A stretch of 64,000 nt of DNA from Deuterostichococcus epilithicus. Its lineage: Eukaryota > Chlorophyta > Trebouxiophyceae > Prasiolales > Stichococcaceae. Shown piece after piece: positions 21,344 through 33,838 of the stretch (positions within the stretch are counted from its first letter, which is position 1; every line of letters starts with the position of its first letter). The position numbers were made by a program, and so were the translations under genes. Location of the stretch: NCBI GenBank assembly GCA_033439295.1, contig JAVTLE010000023.1, positions 3,136,530 through 3,200,529 of the forward strand, given 5' to 3'. The notes under the pieces were generated by a model. The model had not been told where the DNA came from. It did not search any database and was given only the letters and a program-made list of their open reading frames with translations.

Positions 21344-22731
21344 CGTGACGGGCTGAAGGGTGCCGTGCGTATTACGAGGCGGAGTCGGTAGGGCTGGGGG
21401 CAGAGTGAGGCTTGCCGATGACCATCTCCAGCACTCTCGTCGCGATCTTATCGCTGCGGAAAGCGTGTGATCGTGCCAGAACTAGATTCTGGTGCCGCAG
21501 CTTCACAATCTGGTGGATCGCTCAAATCATCATCATCTGTCCATTCAGGTTCAATCTAAAGCCCAGCGCCCGGCCTTTACAGCGCCTTAGGGCCCGTCCA
21601 GCTTATCGATCTCGCACGAGGCCTTCATTTGCTGTCAGTTACCATCACATCGCGCACGTATCACCGACTGCTCCAGCCCTACTGCTGCGGCTCCAATGGA
21701 GGCTAGCAAAGCTGAAGCCGCAGGAGCGCAGAGCTGACAAGTCGTGTCGTGGCGGACCCAACAAACAACTCATGAGTCGAGCAGAGCTGTTGTCAAAAGA
21801 AACCGAGCGAAATGCACTGAAGGCCCTATCCTTTCTTGATTTCTTCTCATTTGCTCTTTGCAAGTCCGTTTGTGCACACCGCTTCCGGCCCGGGACGCAA
21901 AACGTTCGAACGTTCCGTTCTTTCACTAAAATTCTAGTACTTCACGACGCGGAACGTCGTAACGTTATGGACGTTCCGGGACATTGCGTCCCGGGCGCGA
22001 AGCGGTGTGCACAAATGGACTTGCAAAGAGCAACAAAAGGGGAGCGGGGCGCCTGCTGTTTTGTTGTCAACAGAAACCGAGCCAGTGCCCTATATCCTTC
22101 CAAGTGCACTGGCTCGGGTCCTTTCGACAACAAAACAGCAGGCGCCCGCTCCCCTTCTGATAAGGAAAGTGATAAAGGATAGGGCCGGCAGTGCATTTCG
22201 CTCGGTTTCTTTTGACAACAAAACAGTAGGCGCCCCGCTCCCCTCTTTCAAGAGGAAAGCGAGAAAGGATAGGGCCGGCAGTGCCCCGCTCGGTTTCTTT
22301 TGACAACAAAACAGTAGGCGCCCCGCTCCCCTTTCGAAAAGCTGGCTACCGTATCTGTCAAGGCTGTCAGTCGGTTTGCACTCGAAGCTGACTTCTGTCT
22401 CACCTGCAAACGTCTGGGTTGAGCCTTGTGATGTCACGTGATGCCGAGCATTGCAGAGAGTGTTGTTCGCAAAACCCACAGCGACGGCATTCACAGTCAA
22501 GGACAAGACCAAGGTGAACAACGCGACTTCGTTGGTGCCCCTGGGCCCGCTAGCGGGCGCCATCGTTGCGGGGACAGCAGTGACATTGTTCGCGAATGGG
22601 CTCTGTGAATTGGCGCCATTGCTGTCCAGCTTTGACAGGCAACAAACAGTGAGTGCAGAACAATCAGCGAGTGCGGACTCCAACAGCCCCACACACGCCG
22701 AAACGGCCAGCGAGCCGACGGTGCGACGCCT
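21344..22731. other. Region upstream of PsbP holding a fold-back repeat
   Basis: The first 440 bases upstream of the PsbP ATG should hold its promoter. The rest is dominated by the inverted repeat at 21787-22335. Between 22440 and 22700 both strands stay open for about 100 codons, but no domain or homologue was recognised. Confidence 0.5.
21787..22335. repeat. Fold-back (inverted-repeat) element with tandem right-arm copies, MITE-like
   Basis: The left arm starts TTGTCAAAAGAAACCGAGCG. The right side carries its reverse complement twice (CGGTTTCTTTTGACAACAAA near 22200-22235 and 22285-22315) plus a diverged third copy near 22110-22135. The inner arms around 21855-21930 and 21950-22030 are also complementary (for example TGTGCACACCGCTTC against GAAGCGGTGTGCACA). 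No transposase frame was recognised, so this is best read as a non-autonomous fold-back or MITE-type DNA element. Target-site duplications were not resolved. Confidence 0.75.
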
Positions 22732-24351
22732 TCATCGCTTGGTCTTCTGCTTCTTTGTATCCGGCTCCGTTGCACAGGCGTTGCACCTGAACTTCGGCAT
22801 GCCGTTGACCTGCTTCAGCTCATACCCCTGGCACTTCGGATGGTACCTGGGGAGCAAAAGAGACACGGTCTGTTGAGCGGACAAATGGTATGGATTGACG
22901 CAAGAACAGCAAGAGTCCAGAAGGGGGTGTGACAGAGGCGCACCACTCCTCGCAGCCCTCGCACATCACCATGAACTGGTCTGCATTGAACAAGCGAGCA
23001 ATGTTGCGATGCCGCCTCCTCAAATGCCGCTTTTTCCTGTGCTGATGCGACTCCCAAATTTCCACTGGGAATGCATGACACAGCACAGGCTGCAGTACCT
23101 GGGTTGTATGGCATCTCGCAGGTGCAGTACCTGTCCGCACAAGAGTTGGCAGTGTCAGACACGACCGGAAGAAGACGACTGGAAAGTTTGCAAGAGGTGC
23201 AACGTATATAAACTGGGCACATGAAACCGTGAGCTGCAGGGAGAGTCAGAGGAGTGTCAGGCACTCACACAGGCACCCTGTCTGGCCGGAACTCATGTGT
23301 CGTTGGCTGCAGAAAGCGTAGAGAGCGCAGTGACACCTTAGTTGCAATCATTTGATGCTAGTTTGCACATGGTGGTGCCGGTCTGTGCCAGGTGCAGGAG
23401 CCAATGAGTCCTAAGCGATGCACAGCTGCCAGGTCTCATGCCGAAACGACCAGAAGGCCTCTGCACCTTGTACGTGAACCTCGCGAAAAAGTCCTCCTCC
23501 CCCACCTGCTTCAGGCCCTGCAGCACACACACGCCTATCAATAGACTCGCCGACAGCCGACGCCGCACGACACAGCACGATACGTCACCTGATAGCTGGG
23601 TTTCTGGAGCCGCAGCAGCCGGTGCAAGTCTTGACTGTCAGCCATGTGTGCTGCAGCTCGCTATAAATGGCCCGGGGAAAATACATAAGGGGACCCACCT
23701 GGTAGACCTTCAGGCTGTGCACCTTGCATTTCGAGTTGATGGTGCTAGCCAGCGCCCAGTCCAAATGGTCCGACTTAAAGAGCTCCCGCTCCCCATGAAA
23801 TAGCTGCGAGCACGATTCCACAAGTTTGATTCAGCTCAAAAACTGCAGGACAACATCTCCTATGAATTCCAATGGCGGACAGGACGACATGTGCAGCGGC
23901 CTGACCTTCCGGCCCCCCAGGGCCTCCTCCGGCCGGTAAAACCAGGCCAGCTGCACCTTCACCGTCTTCCCCGCTGTCTGGCTGATGTCCCTGATCTTTC
24001 CCACCTGCTCCAGGCACGACACGTCGGAGGGGGGGGGTTTTTGTTGTTGTACAAAATGTGCCAAGACGGAGCATGCGGCAATGCGCTGCAACACATGGCG
24101 CGAGGGACCAACTTACGAAAGGCAGGCCGCCCTCCCCTCGCACGAGACAGCAGTCGCCGACTGCGTTAAAGGATGGGACGCGCATCACCATATGGGCAGG
24201 TGATACAGGCGCTCAGAGTGCATACCATAATTTGAATGTGCCAATGCAGCATGCAGGAGCTGAGGCTCGTGCACAGCAACCACTCACTCTTGTAGGTGGT
24301 CTTATTGTGTGTAAAAGATGTTAGCTGTTCTGGTTTCTTTTTGGCTGACAT
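22732..24351 (-). CDS. BAH-PHD chromatin reader (EBS/SHL-like)
   Basis: Nine exons (24351-24288, 24160-24117, 24004-23906, 23803-23699, 23517-23467, 23306-23269, 23130-23099, 22980-22944, 22846-22732) read 194 residues. The BAH domain runs from about residue 21 (IGDCCLVRGEGGLPFVGKI, VQLAWFYRPEEALGG, LFHGERELFKSDHLDWALAS). The PHD finger follows (YCTCEMPYNPDQFMVMCEGC, EEWYHPKCQGYEL, FRCNAC) with the Cys/His zinc ligands in order. The tail is basic (DTKKQKTKR). Arabidopsis EBS and SHL bind H3K27me3 with the BAH domain and H3K4me2/3 with the PHD finger to control flowering genes. The same histone-reading role is inferred for this nuclear protein. It is slightly shorter than the plant proteins (about 230). 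Four exons are only 32-44 bases. Confidence 0.92.
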
Positions 24352-25068
24352 CGTCCTGTGCCAGACCGATGCCGGGCTCCCCTCACAACCGTATCACCTG
24401 CCTGCTCCGACGTTTCAGTCGTAACGACCCAACAGGTAGCGGAATTACAGGGTTCTGCTACCGACGGTCGCAGGCCTCACACGGTTTTCCGGAGTGTGAA
24501 GGCAAATTCGACCGACAACGTGCCTTTCGGAAGAGTTTGGCGAGCGGCAGCAGGCTGCATTGGCTTGTCATCAACCAGCCAACACTGTTGACTACGGAAG
24601 TGCAGAAGTGGCGCAGCTGAGCTGAGGCTGCAACCTTTTTGACAAAGTTGACCTTGCATTGATAAAAATGGCCTAATAGTAGTAGGTTAGCTAGCATGAA
24701 ATCGGCCGTACAGGCTAGTCACTGCCTCGCGGCTGCCGCGACTCGAGGTGTTGCCGCAGAGATGGCATTCGGAGGCTTGTCGTGTCGTCCTTGTCGGATC
24801 ATACACGGCCAGCCGTACCGCATCGGAGTGCGATTTGACGTTCTCGCGAGTCATAACTCGGTTCGCTTGCAGAACAGATGCCTTGCAACGACTGGCCGCA
24901 TGATTCAAAAGATAGAACACAATTAAGCGCATCCGGCACTAGTCGGAAGAGCAGCAACCATTCCAGCTGACCGTGAGTTGACCTCGCAGTGTCGGAGAGG
25001 CCTTCCGTGCGAGACAATCTTGAGTTCCATGGCGGTGTTCGATTGAGACATCGCAAACAGAAGCACCC
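24352..25068. promoter_or_regulatory. Divergent intergenic region, BAH-PHD (-) and DYRKP (+)
   Basis: These 717 bases separate two start codons on opposite strands and must hold both promoters. No TATA-like element or other gene was recognised with confidence. Confidence 0.5.
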
Positions 25069-28000
25069 ATGGAGAGCTTTCCACCGGCGGATCCTTCGCC
25101 CGCGGAAAGTCTGCACAGCCTTGCTAGCATTGCACAACTCCTGCACGTTCAAGGTGAGCGCATGTATCCAGACTTGGTGCGGCATGCTGGATGAACGCAT
25201 GTCTAGAAGATTCGTGTACCTCTCGCCGGCTGCCCATGAGGCCGAGGCCGGTGCACGTTGGTCGCCGCCGCTGACCAAGTGCGCGGCGGTGCACGGCTGA
25301 CACCTGCACGCCATCACGCGCTAGCTTGACCAAAAGGGCTTCGTGCTACAAAGCTTGACACATACGCGACCAAATTCTGCAGGTTTCTACGCGGCGGAGG
25401 CGGCGCTGCTCAGGGAGATCGAGAACCGCTTCCCGGCGCAGCCGCCCTCCAGGCGGCCGTCTTCGACCCTGTCTGATGTAGAGTGGCAGCATACAGCGCC
25501 CACGACAGCCGCGGCGAACAACAGCGCTCGAAGCGAGCCCGTGGTGCTGCTGGCTGCGCCAGTCAGGTGTGCGCCCTGACGCATAGAGTGTTCATGCGCA
25601 CGCGACTGTACAGCATCATGGATGGAAATCAAACTTTCGACCCCGGTGGCTGGTGCGGACGAGCTCCCAATGTGTTTGTCGCTGGAGCGCTGCTGTGGGT
25701 GTCAGAGCCACTGTAACTGTTGCTGCCGTCCGCCACCCTGCAGCGCGCACGACTCGCGGCGTCACAGTCGGCAACCGACCATCAGCCCCTCGCACTCCTG
25801 CCGCTCATCGGAGCTCAGCACACCTGTGTCGCCGCGCTCGCCACCAGGTGGACACCTTTGTGGCACACTAGCGCATCAAGTACTAAGCTGATTGTGGACT
25901 GGATGGCGGAGCGGTTTGAGGCGTGAAGCACTGACACCTTTGAAGGCCTACTCACCTGCCCCATGTCGCTCAAAATGCATCGTGACATCACGCGCAGGCC
26001 CGCGGCCGCTTCCCGAGCTCGCCGCCGCTGCCGCAGCCGCCGCCGGCGACGAGTACTGGGACGACGACGTCGGCTATGTGACGCTGCCGGTCGCGCGCCA
26101 GGAGGAGTTTGTGGTGACAGAGCTGCAGCTCAGCGACGACGAGGCCAGCCCCACTCGCAGCGCCTACGGCTACCACAGGTAGTTGGCCAGCTTGCATCGG
26201 CCCCCTTGCAGGCCGCTGGCCACACTAACAAGTTGTAAGTTTGTCAAGCCACACATACAGCGCAACTGCCTGCATGTCGCGGAAGAGCACGAAGCTTATG
26301 ATTGGCAGACAGGGCACATAGCCTTGCTGCAAAGGCTGCACCTCACTGGGATTCAGCAAGCCCACTATCAAGAGCTGCCACCCGCAGGCACCGGCCGAGG
26401 ACGCCCGACGAGGCGGCTTGGGGCGGGTCTGTGCCACCCTGGCTGATGCACAGTGCAAGCGGCGGCAGCTCGAACGGCGCCGGGTCAGCCCGGCCCAAAG
26501 CTGACGCAGGTCAGCTGCTGCGGCAGTCTTCCAGCGGCTCTGGAGGCCCCACGCTGCCCCGGACGCCCAGCCAGGACCCCTCGGCGGCGAGCAGCCTGGA
26601 GCCGGTCAGCTCGCTGGCCACCGGCCTGCCTGCAGGGCTGGCTGCGGTCAGCGGCGGCGAGGTAGCGGGTGGTCACACGGCCCTGCCTCCTGCGGGGAGC
26701 CCTGCTGTGCCGGGCGCCGACGGGGCAGCCGCCCTCACGGCAGTCAGCGGCCTGGCGCGGCAGGAGGCGCACGAGGAGGCCGCCGCGGCGACATGCCTGG
26801 CAGCCATTGCCGCCGCACGCACGGCCAGCCTGGCAGAGCCGCTCGACCAGACGCAGCCGGCAGCAGCGGAAGCAGATGACGATGTGCGGTCGGTGGGCAG
26901 CCTGGGGCTTCCTGGGGAGGCGGTGCTGCTGTCTCATGCAGCCTCAGGCGCTGATTCACTCGGGGAATCCAGCGCAGCAGAGTCTGGCGCCGCATCGCAC
27001 TCAGTCGCCGACTCGGTCTGCGCTGAGGCGGGCTCGGTGGCGCTGACGGCCGCGGCATCAGAGAGCTCGCTTGGCGGCGGCAGCCCCTCGAAGCGGCTGC
27101 TGCCGCAGCCGCCATCCGCAGCCATGCCGCAGCTGCCTGAGCCGGCTGTGCTAAAACACCACCGGCGGTTGCACCCGCTCACGCGGCCAGCCGGCACAGC
27201 CACCGCGCAGCAGCTGCAGCCTGCGCTCCAGCAGCATTCCAGGCCGCCGGAAGAAAGCACAGCCGATGCCGCCGACGAGGATATCGATGTGCTCATTGGC
27301 GACTCAGTCAGCGCGCAGCCGCTGCCGCCAGCGGGGCACCTGGCAGAGGCGGACAGGCCGAGCACGCCACCGCGGGACGCCGTTGACGACGACGGCACGG
27401 TGGGCTCCCTGGTTGGCAGCCCGGGCGCTGGCTCCAGCGCATACCTGAGGTCACGCTCCGTCATTGGCCGCGTTGCAGAGGCGCTGCATCTGCACCGCTC
27501 CGGCAGCGGGGGGCCCGGCAGCCGCGGCCCGCGCTCCGCCCGCAGCTCCCGGTTCGTGGCTGCAAACGGCGAGCAGCAGGCGGCGGATGCGGAGCCAAGG
27601 CAGCGGGGGGAGCAGCGGGAGCAGGTTGCGCAGCAGGCGGAACAGCAGCGGGGGTTTATCCAGCGGGGGGACTCTCAGGCGCGGTCCAAGTCCAGCACCA
27701 GTGGCAGCCGCATGCCGACGCTCGACGGCGGCACCGTGTCGAGCGCCAGCAGCGGCGGCCAGGCAGACGATCCCAGGTGAGTGCGTATGCACTTTGCAGC
27801 TCAGCCTTCCAGAAGGGCCCTGCCAGCACCCGTGTGCGTCTCTACAGCAGTGCGTCAGAACGCCGCTTGGAACAGAAGCAGTTTGGCGTGGTGTCAGCTG
27901 CGGCCTTCCGTTTTGCCTCCAAGCCGCAACGGCGGCCGTTGTGCAGGGATGACGGCGTCAGCACGCCCACTGCGGCTGCGGGCGGCGGCGAAGGCGCCGC

Positions 28001-31000
28001 GTTCAGCTTCCCCGTGACGCCGCCCTCCGACCCGCCGCCGCCGCCGCAGGTCAGCATCCGGATGCGTGTTTAGCCTGTACACGTTCCGCTGCTGGGCGAC
28101 AGGCCGCAGTGGCAGCACTGTGTCTGCCGGTGCACTTCACTGCTCGCCTGCGCTGCTCATGCCTGCAGGCTCAGGCCGGCAAGGTGCTGACGATGTGTTT
28201 TCAAGAGGAATTCCTGCAAAGCAGCAGGTTTCTTGCAGGATTGCAAGCCCACAGGGAGTCCGAAGTGCACATCTGAGGCGTTGTCCCTCGCCCACTTTGC
28301 AGGCGGTGTTCAAGGGTTGGTCCAGCTTCAAGGACAGCCTGGGGCACCGGCGCAGCGGCAGCGGCCGCCGCGGTGCCTCCTCCGAGTACTCCGCGACCGA
28401 TGACGAGCTGGGCGTCGAGCGCAGCGGCGGCTCCACCCCCACCAGCAGTGCGTGCTCCCTTTTCGGGGTTTTATCCGCTTGAGAGTTCATGGTACTGGTA
28501 TTACCGGAAAGCACAGGTGATGTCGCTGCACTGCCAAGGAGGCCTTGCTTTGCTCGGCATGAACAAGTATGGATGGCTGCCACAGAGCCTGACCTGAACG
28601 CATGCTTCTGTACCCTGGGCGCCAGCGACTCTCTATTGCGCGCTGCAGCCGCGACGCCGGGGGCCAGCTCGGCTCCCAAGCGCTCGCTGCTGGACACCGT
28701 TGGCGATCTGGAGCGCGAGTCGGCTTCCGCACCGCCGCCAGCGCGCCGCGGCGGCGCGCAACCCGCGCCGGACGCCGGGCTGCAGCAGCCGGACGCAGGC
28801 GACTTGCAGACCTTCGCCCGGCAGTCCCCCTTTGGCCGGCAATTGTCGGGCGGCGGCGGCGGCCAGCAGTGGGCGCCGTTTGCCAACGGCCGCAGCGGCA
28901 GCGGCGCCGGCGGCGGCTTCAGCAGCGGCCTCAGCAGCGGCTTCAGCAGCGGCTTCAGCAGCGCAAACCACAGCCGCAGCGGCAGCTGGGCCAGTGGCCG
29001 CAGCCGGGAGCTGGCCGCAGGCGTCGCTGCCGCTGCCGTCATGCGCGGCGGTACACTCGGCGGCGACAGCGCCGCAGTGCGGAAGCAGCTGGGCCACCGC
29101 GACAGTGTGGCGAGTCGCAGCCTGGACCTACCCAAGCTGCGCAGCCAGGTGCCTGTGCGTGTGCTCTGTTGTAGACATTGCCCAAGCTGCATTGCCAGGC
29201 TCGCCATGCGAACTTACTGGGCCCGACGGCTCAGAAGGATCGAACTTGGTCTTGCATCGCGGCCCTATGCTGGTCTGCAGACACTGGGGGGCTACACCCA
29301 CCCATCAGCAACTGTGTCCGGACTCTACCCTGTTGCTGAAACATGCCGCATACTGCGGCCTTGATGCAGGCGGCGGCAGCAGCCAACCCCAGTGTGAAGT
29401 CTGCGAGCATGGACCAGGCGGGGTTCGGACGGCACTTCGCGCCCGATGCCACCGCGCCGCGGCAGCCCACCTGGCAGACCGCGCTGCCGCCGCGGCTGGA
29501 TCTTTCCTTTACGGCTCCGACCCAGCCGCAGGGGTTACGGCAGGAGCCGCCGCAGCGGCAGCAGCAGGGGCAGCAGCGGCCGCCGGACCTCATGCACAAG
29601 TTCGGCAGCCTCAGCCTGAACGCTGCTGAGCGGGACGCAGCCTTTGGGAGCCTCAGCCTGAGCGCGGCAGACCGGGATGCTCTGTTCTCTGCGCCCAGCC
29701 TGGCGTCCGCCCTCGAGAAGTCTCAGACCAATGGTGCGCGGTGTGGTGCATCCGCATGGTGCTCGCCGCTGCTAGGATGAGGCGCATGATTGCCAGCTGG
29801 CCTGGGGCAACGGCGGCTCAGTGGTGCTCGTAATCTCTGCTGCTGCTGCATTTCAGCGAGCGCTGCATCCGCAGCGCCGCCGGTGAATGGCGCTCCAGGG
29901 GAGATGATGGTCACGCTGCTTGCGAAATGTTCTGCAGGCGCGGATGCTGGTGGCCAGTGGTTCGGCGTCGGCGCCCTGCGAACAGGGTCCATCGGCGACG
30001 CCTCTGACGACGGCAGCTGGCCGCGGCCGGCTGGAGAGCGCGATGCCGGTGAGTTCCCGCGCCATCTCTGTGCACAGGAGTCGACACCACAGAGCGCTGA
30101 CCCCGTCGTGGGCCCGCACCTCGAGCTGGCATCCCGGCGCCTGGTGAGGGGAGCCTCCACAGCGCTGGCCGGCTCAACACAGCTGCACAATAGGCCGCTG
30201 GCGCCGACTGGCCGATTGGACAACCCGATCGGAAAACCCTAAACCCTGCGGTGCAGGCGGCGCAGCGCCGCCGGAGGCGGATGCAGCCGGCGCGGGCGAC
30301 GACTTCACAGGCGACTGGGATGTGCTACCGCTACGGTGCGTGCACCGGCGGCGCACGACGGGCTTCGAGGACAGTAAGGAGATGCCGCTGCAGCCGGACG
30401 ACATCATCGCCGGGCGCTATCAGGTCTGGAGAGCTGCACCACCAACGCTCATGACCCGGAGGAGTGCCGGAACGTGCGCTGTGCCCCTGTCCCGCTCGGG
30501 ATGACGGGCAAGCGCCCGGGTGCCACCCACAGCTTTTCTCAGTCCGCCGAGCGCGCAACTGCTTGGCTGGCTGCAGAACGGCAGAGAGGCTGGGACAGCC
30601 TTGGGAGGCCATTGTTCTGCGAAGTGGCGTCCTCGCGAGCCCAGCCGACCAACATCGCCCGTGCGCCGTAGGTCATGGAGCACCTGGGGGCGGCGGCCTT
30701 CAGCAGGGCGGTGCAGGCTCGCGACCTCCGCACCGGCGCCCTCGTCTGCCTCAAGGTCGTCAAGGTGCGGAGACAAGGTCTGTCTGCACCACGCTTGGAC
30801 CGCTGCTGTGCAATGCCCATGTTGTCAACCAGGCAGACCCTGCACAGAAGGGTCATGATCCCGCAGGTCGCGCCTCATCGGTTTTGGTCCTGCGCCGCAG
30901 AACAACAAGGACTACTTCGACCAGAGCCTGGACGAGGTCAAGCTGCTGCGCTACATCAATGCCGCAGACCCGCACGACCAGCATGGCATCCTGCGCCTGC

Positions 31001-33183
31001 ACGACTACTTCTACTTCAGGGTGGGCTCATCTGCAGTCTCTGGCCAGCCTGCCTGTGTTTTAAGATGCCCATGCAGCTTGCGCAGGCATAGCGTTGTTTC
31101 ATGGCAGCAGTCGCCCCCCGCAGCTGCTGGGGTATCAAAACCAGATCTTAAATCAGTCCTGACACGGCCCCCTCACATTCGAATGTAACCACCTGCTTCC
31201 CTGCAGGAGCATCTGATCCTGGTGTGCGAGCTGCTGCGGGCCAACCTGTTCGAGTTCCAGCGCTTCACGCGCGCCTCCGGAGAGCCGCCCTACTTCACGC
31301 TGCCGCGCGTCCGCTGCATCGCCCGCCAGGTGCCATTCCCTCTGGGCCTCTCCAGCCTGTCCGCCCTGAGCCGCCCGAGACCGAGAATGGATACGGGGCA
31401 GGGCACAAGTGGCGCTTCACACCTCTGAGCTCGCCTCGGTGCAGCCACATGCACAGCGCAGCAGCGGCAGCAGAGCGCAGCAGCAGCAGCAGAGCGCCAT
31501 GGCCGTGGATCCTGACGCGCGGCTGCCGTCTCCACAGGTGCTGGGCTCGCTGGCCTTCCTGCACGGCCTGGACCTGATCCACGCGGACCTGAAGCCCGAA
31601 AACATCCTCATCAAGTCGTACAGCAGGTGAACGCCGGCGCCACCCTGCCCCTGCCGGCGCAGCTGCTGTTGGGACGGGTCGGCAGGCTTCCAGCCGCCAG
31701 CTGCGTCTGCAGAGCATTCCGCGCATGCTGCACGTGTGGCCCCTCTGTCGCTTGGTTCTGTTTGCGTTTTCGCGAGCCGGCCATGGCACCTGAAGGCCGC
31801 GCACCGCAGCCTCGCATCCGCTCAGCTGCCGTCCCAGCTGCGCAGGTGCGAGGTGAAGGTGATCGACCTGGGCAGCAGCTGCTTCACCAGCGACGTGCTG
31901 TCGAGCTACGTGCAGAGCCGCGCCTACCGAGCCCCGGAGGTCATCCTGGGACTGCCCTATGGCCAGGTAAGCGAAGAGGGCTCGAACAGAAACTGGAGCC
32001 CTCCCCCTCCCCCCCCCGCCCCCGGTGCGGACACAACAGCAGCTTTCCGTGTTGGTGTGTGCGGCGGCGGCTGACCTCTCCTTGAACAGCGCGATGATTT
32101 GGATTTGCGAGTCGGAGTCCCCGATGGGGCAAGCCCCGAGTGAAGCTGCTGGAAGAGTACTGCGGCGGCGCTGTTCGAGCCGGGGTCGTCAGCATGTGCA
32201 GTCCGAGGTGCTCATCCTCCTCTGTGGCGGCAAACCCTGAATCCTAAACCCTGCAGGCGGTGGACATATGGTCGCTGGGCTGCATCCTGGCGGAGCTGCT
32301 GTCGGGCGCCGTGCTGCTGCAGGTGACACGAAGGCCTAAACCCTAAACCCTTGCCCAGCCAGCCACGGAAGCGCCGCCTGACAATGTGCACGCATTCGAT
32401 GAGCGGGGTCCAGCGCCGGGCCTGCTAAGCTGGCTGTCGGCTGGGCAGGGGGGCGCTTCTCGAATGTGCATCCTTCTGACTGCTTCTGCAAGCGCTCCGG
32501 CACAGCAACAGAGGGCCAGGGTTTCAGAGCCCCCTCGCCCCAGAGTGCACTCCTGCACCCTGTTTGGGCCTGTTCCACACCAGACTTCGGAGGTCGTTCC
32601 CACTCGGTGTGGTCCTGCAGAACTCCGGGTTGGCGAGCCTGTTGGCGCGGATGGAGGGCATCCTGGGGCCGGTGCCCGCCTGGATGCGGGCGCGGGGCCG
32701 CTACGCGCACCGCTTCTACACCCGCGCCGGGGCGCTGTACCGCCAGTCCCCCCGCACGGTGTGCGGCTGCTCTTGTAATGCGGCAGCCGATCACCGTCTT
32801 CGCCACAGCTGGCGGCCCCGCGCTTCAGATGCCCGGGAGCAGTCTGCAGCCACCGAACCCATTCGAACCAGCCTCACGCACCGTGTTTCACAGCCCCTGG
32901 GGGCGCACTCCCTGCATCTGGTGCGGCTCTGGCCAGGCAGTGCCGACACCAGCACTTCGTGGCAGGCACTCATGCGATCTGATGGTCTCCCGCGTTGGGA
33001 ACCCTGCAGGGCCTGTACAGCATCCTGAGGCCAAAGCGCACCGGCCTCCGGGCGCGGGTGCCCGCGGCGGACGCCGGCTGCATCGAATTCCTGTCGACCC
33101 TGCTGACGATCGACCCCAGCGCGCGGCCGACGGCGGCGCAGGCGCTGCAGCACCCCTGGCTGCTCGCGGACGACTGCGTCTGA
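25069..33183 (+). CDS. DYRKP: DYRKP-type dual-specificity protein kinase with LisH-like N-terminus
   Basis: Nineteen exons: 25069-25153, 25383-25566, 25744-25847, 25998-26178, 26388-27776, 27947-28049, 28303-28447, 28649-29148, 29370-29733, 29857-30048, 30257-30423, 30672-30764, 30901-31020, 31207-31329, 31538-31626, 31846-31966, 32257-32322, 32621-32758, 33010-33183. They give 1445 residues in one frame. The N-terminus is LisH-like (QLLHVQGFYAAEAALLREIE). A Ser/Ala/Gly-rich region of about 950 residues follows. The kinase domain starts near IIAGRYQVMEHLGAAAFS and has the ATP lysine in VCLKVVK, catalytic loop HADLKPENILI, DLG in place of DFG (VIDLGSSCF), activation loop SSYVQSRAYRAPEV, and ends AAQALQHPWLL. 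This matches the plant/algal DYRKP clade; in Chlamydomonas a DYRKP (STD1) controls starch turnover. That role here is inferred. Confidence 0.93.
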
Positions 33184-33838
33184 TGCGACGGCTTTCCCGT
33201 CTGGTGTCAGTCGCGTTTGCCCGGTGCCCCAGCGCAATGGGGGTCCGAAAGGAGCTCACACCAGAGTGCCAGGGCTTGCGAGCCCCGCTTTTGGCGGTGG
33301 CGTTCAAGTTCTCTGGCGAAAGTTGTACAGGGCTGTGAACATGGCACGCATGTGTCGCTTATGGCACTGCCTGCGACTTTGTACGTGGCACTGCCTGCGA
33401 CTTTGTAACTTAGGTCTAAGGTGTAGAACGAGCGCCGTGTGGCCTCAGCATGAGCAATGATGGTGAGGCTACCTCATCGTGCGCTTCTTGTAAGCATGCG
33501 CACACTCACAAAGGCCAGTGATTGGTACATCGCCGCTATGCAGAGCACCGCACTTTGCCAGTACGTTGTGGTATGTGTCCTGTCTCATGTGACGTCGAGA
33601 CCTGTGCCCTGCCTGGCATCGTACAATTTATTAACCACGGTCTTGAGACATGCAACAACGTAGAACTAAACGAAAGGATTGTATGTCAATTAACAACATG
33701 ACGAGCAGTTGATTGGTGCGGCTGCACATAGCAGGCACCGGGCTGTCTTGCAGCATGCAAGCAATGCCTGCCTACATACCTAGCAGAAAGAACGCATCCT
33801 AGAGTCACGCAGAAACTTAAACGTTGCTCACACCGAGC
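33184..33838. other. Convergent 3' intergenic region
   Basis: This lies between the DYRKP stop (+) and the stop of the unidentified gene (-). A TGTAA motif near 33404, the usual green-algal poly(A) signal, lies about 220 bases after the DYRKP stop. No other gene was seen. Confidence 0.5.

Noticed and set aside
21412-22182. Plus-strand open frame of about 256 codons upstream of PsbP
   Set aside because: It runs through both arms of the fold-back element and has no recognisable domain.
22440-22731. Possible small gene with one hydrophobic segment on the plus strand (or a frame on the minus strand)
   Set aside because: Both strands are open, the plus frame runs into the BAH-PHD last exon, and no family match or splice partner was seen.
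28137-29207. Long minus-strand open frame of about 356 codons
   Set aside because: It lies antisense to DYRKP exons 7 and 8. GC-rich coding DNA gives open shadow frames, and this one has no domain or splice logic.
30233-32351. CCCTAAA strings as a true telomere or subtelomere
   Set aside because: They are only one to two units long, lie inside introns and are flanked by ordinary genes on both sides.
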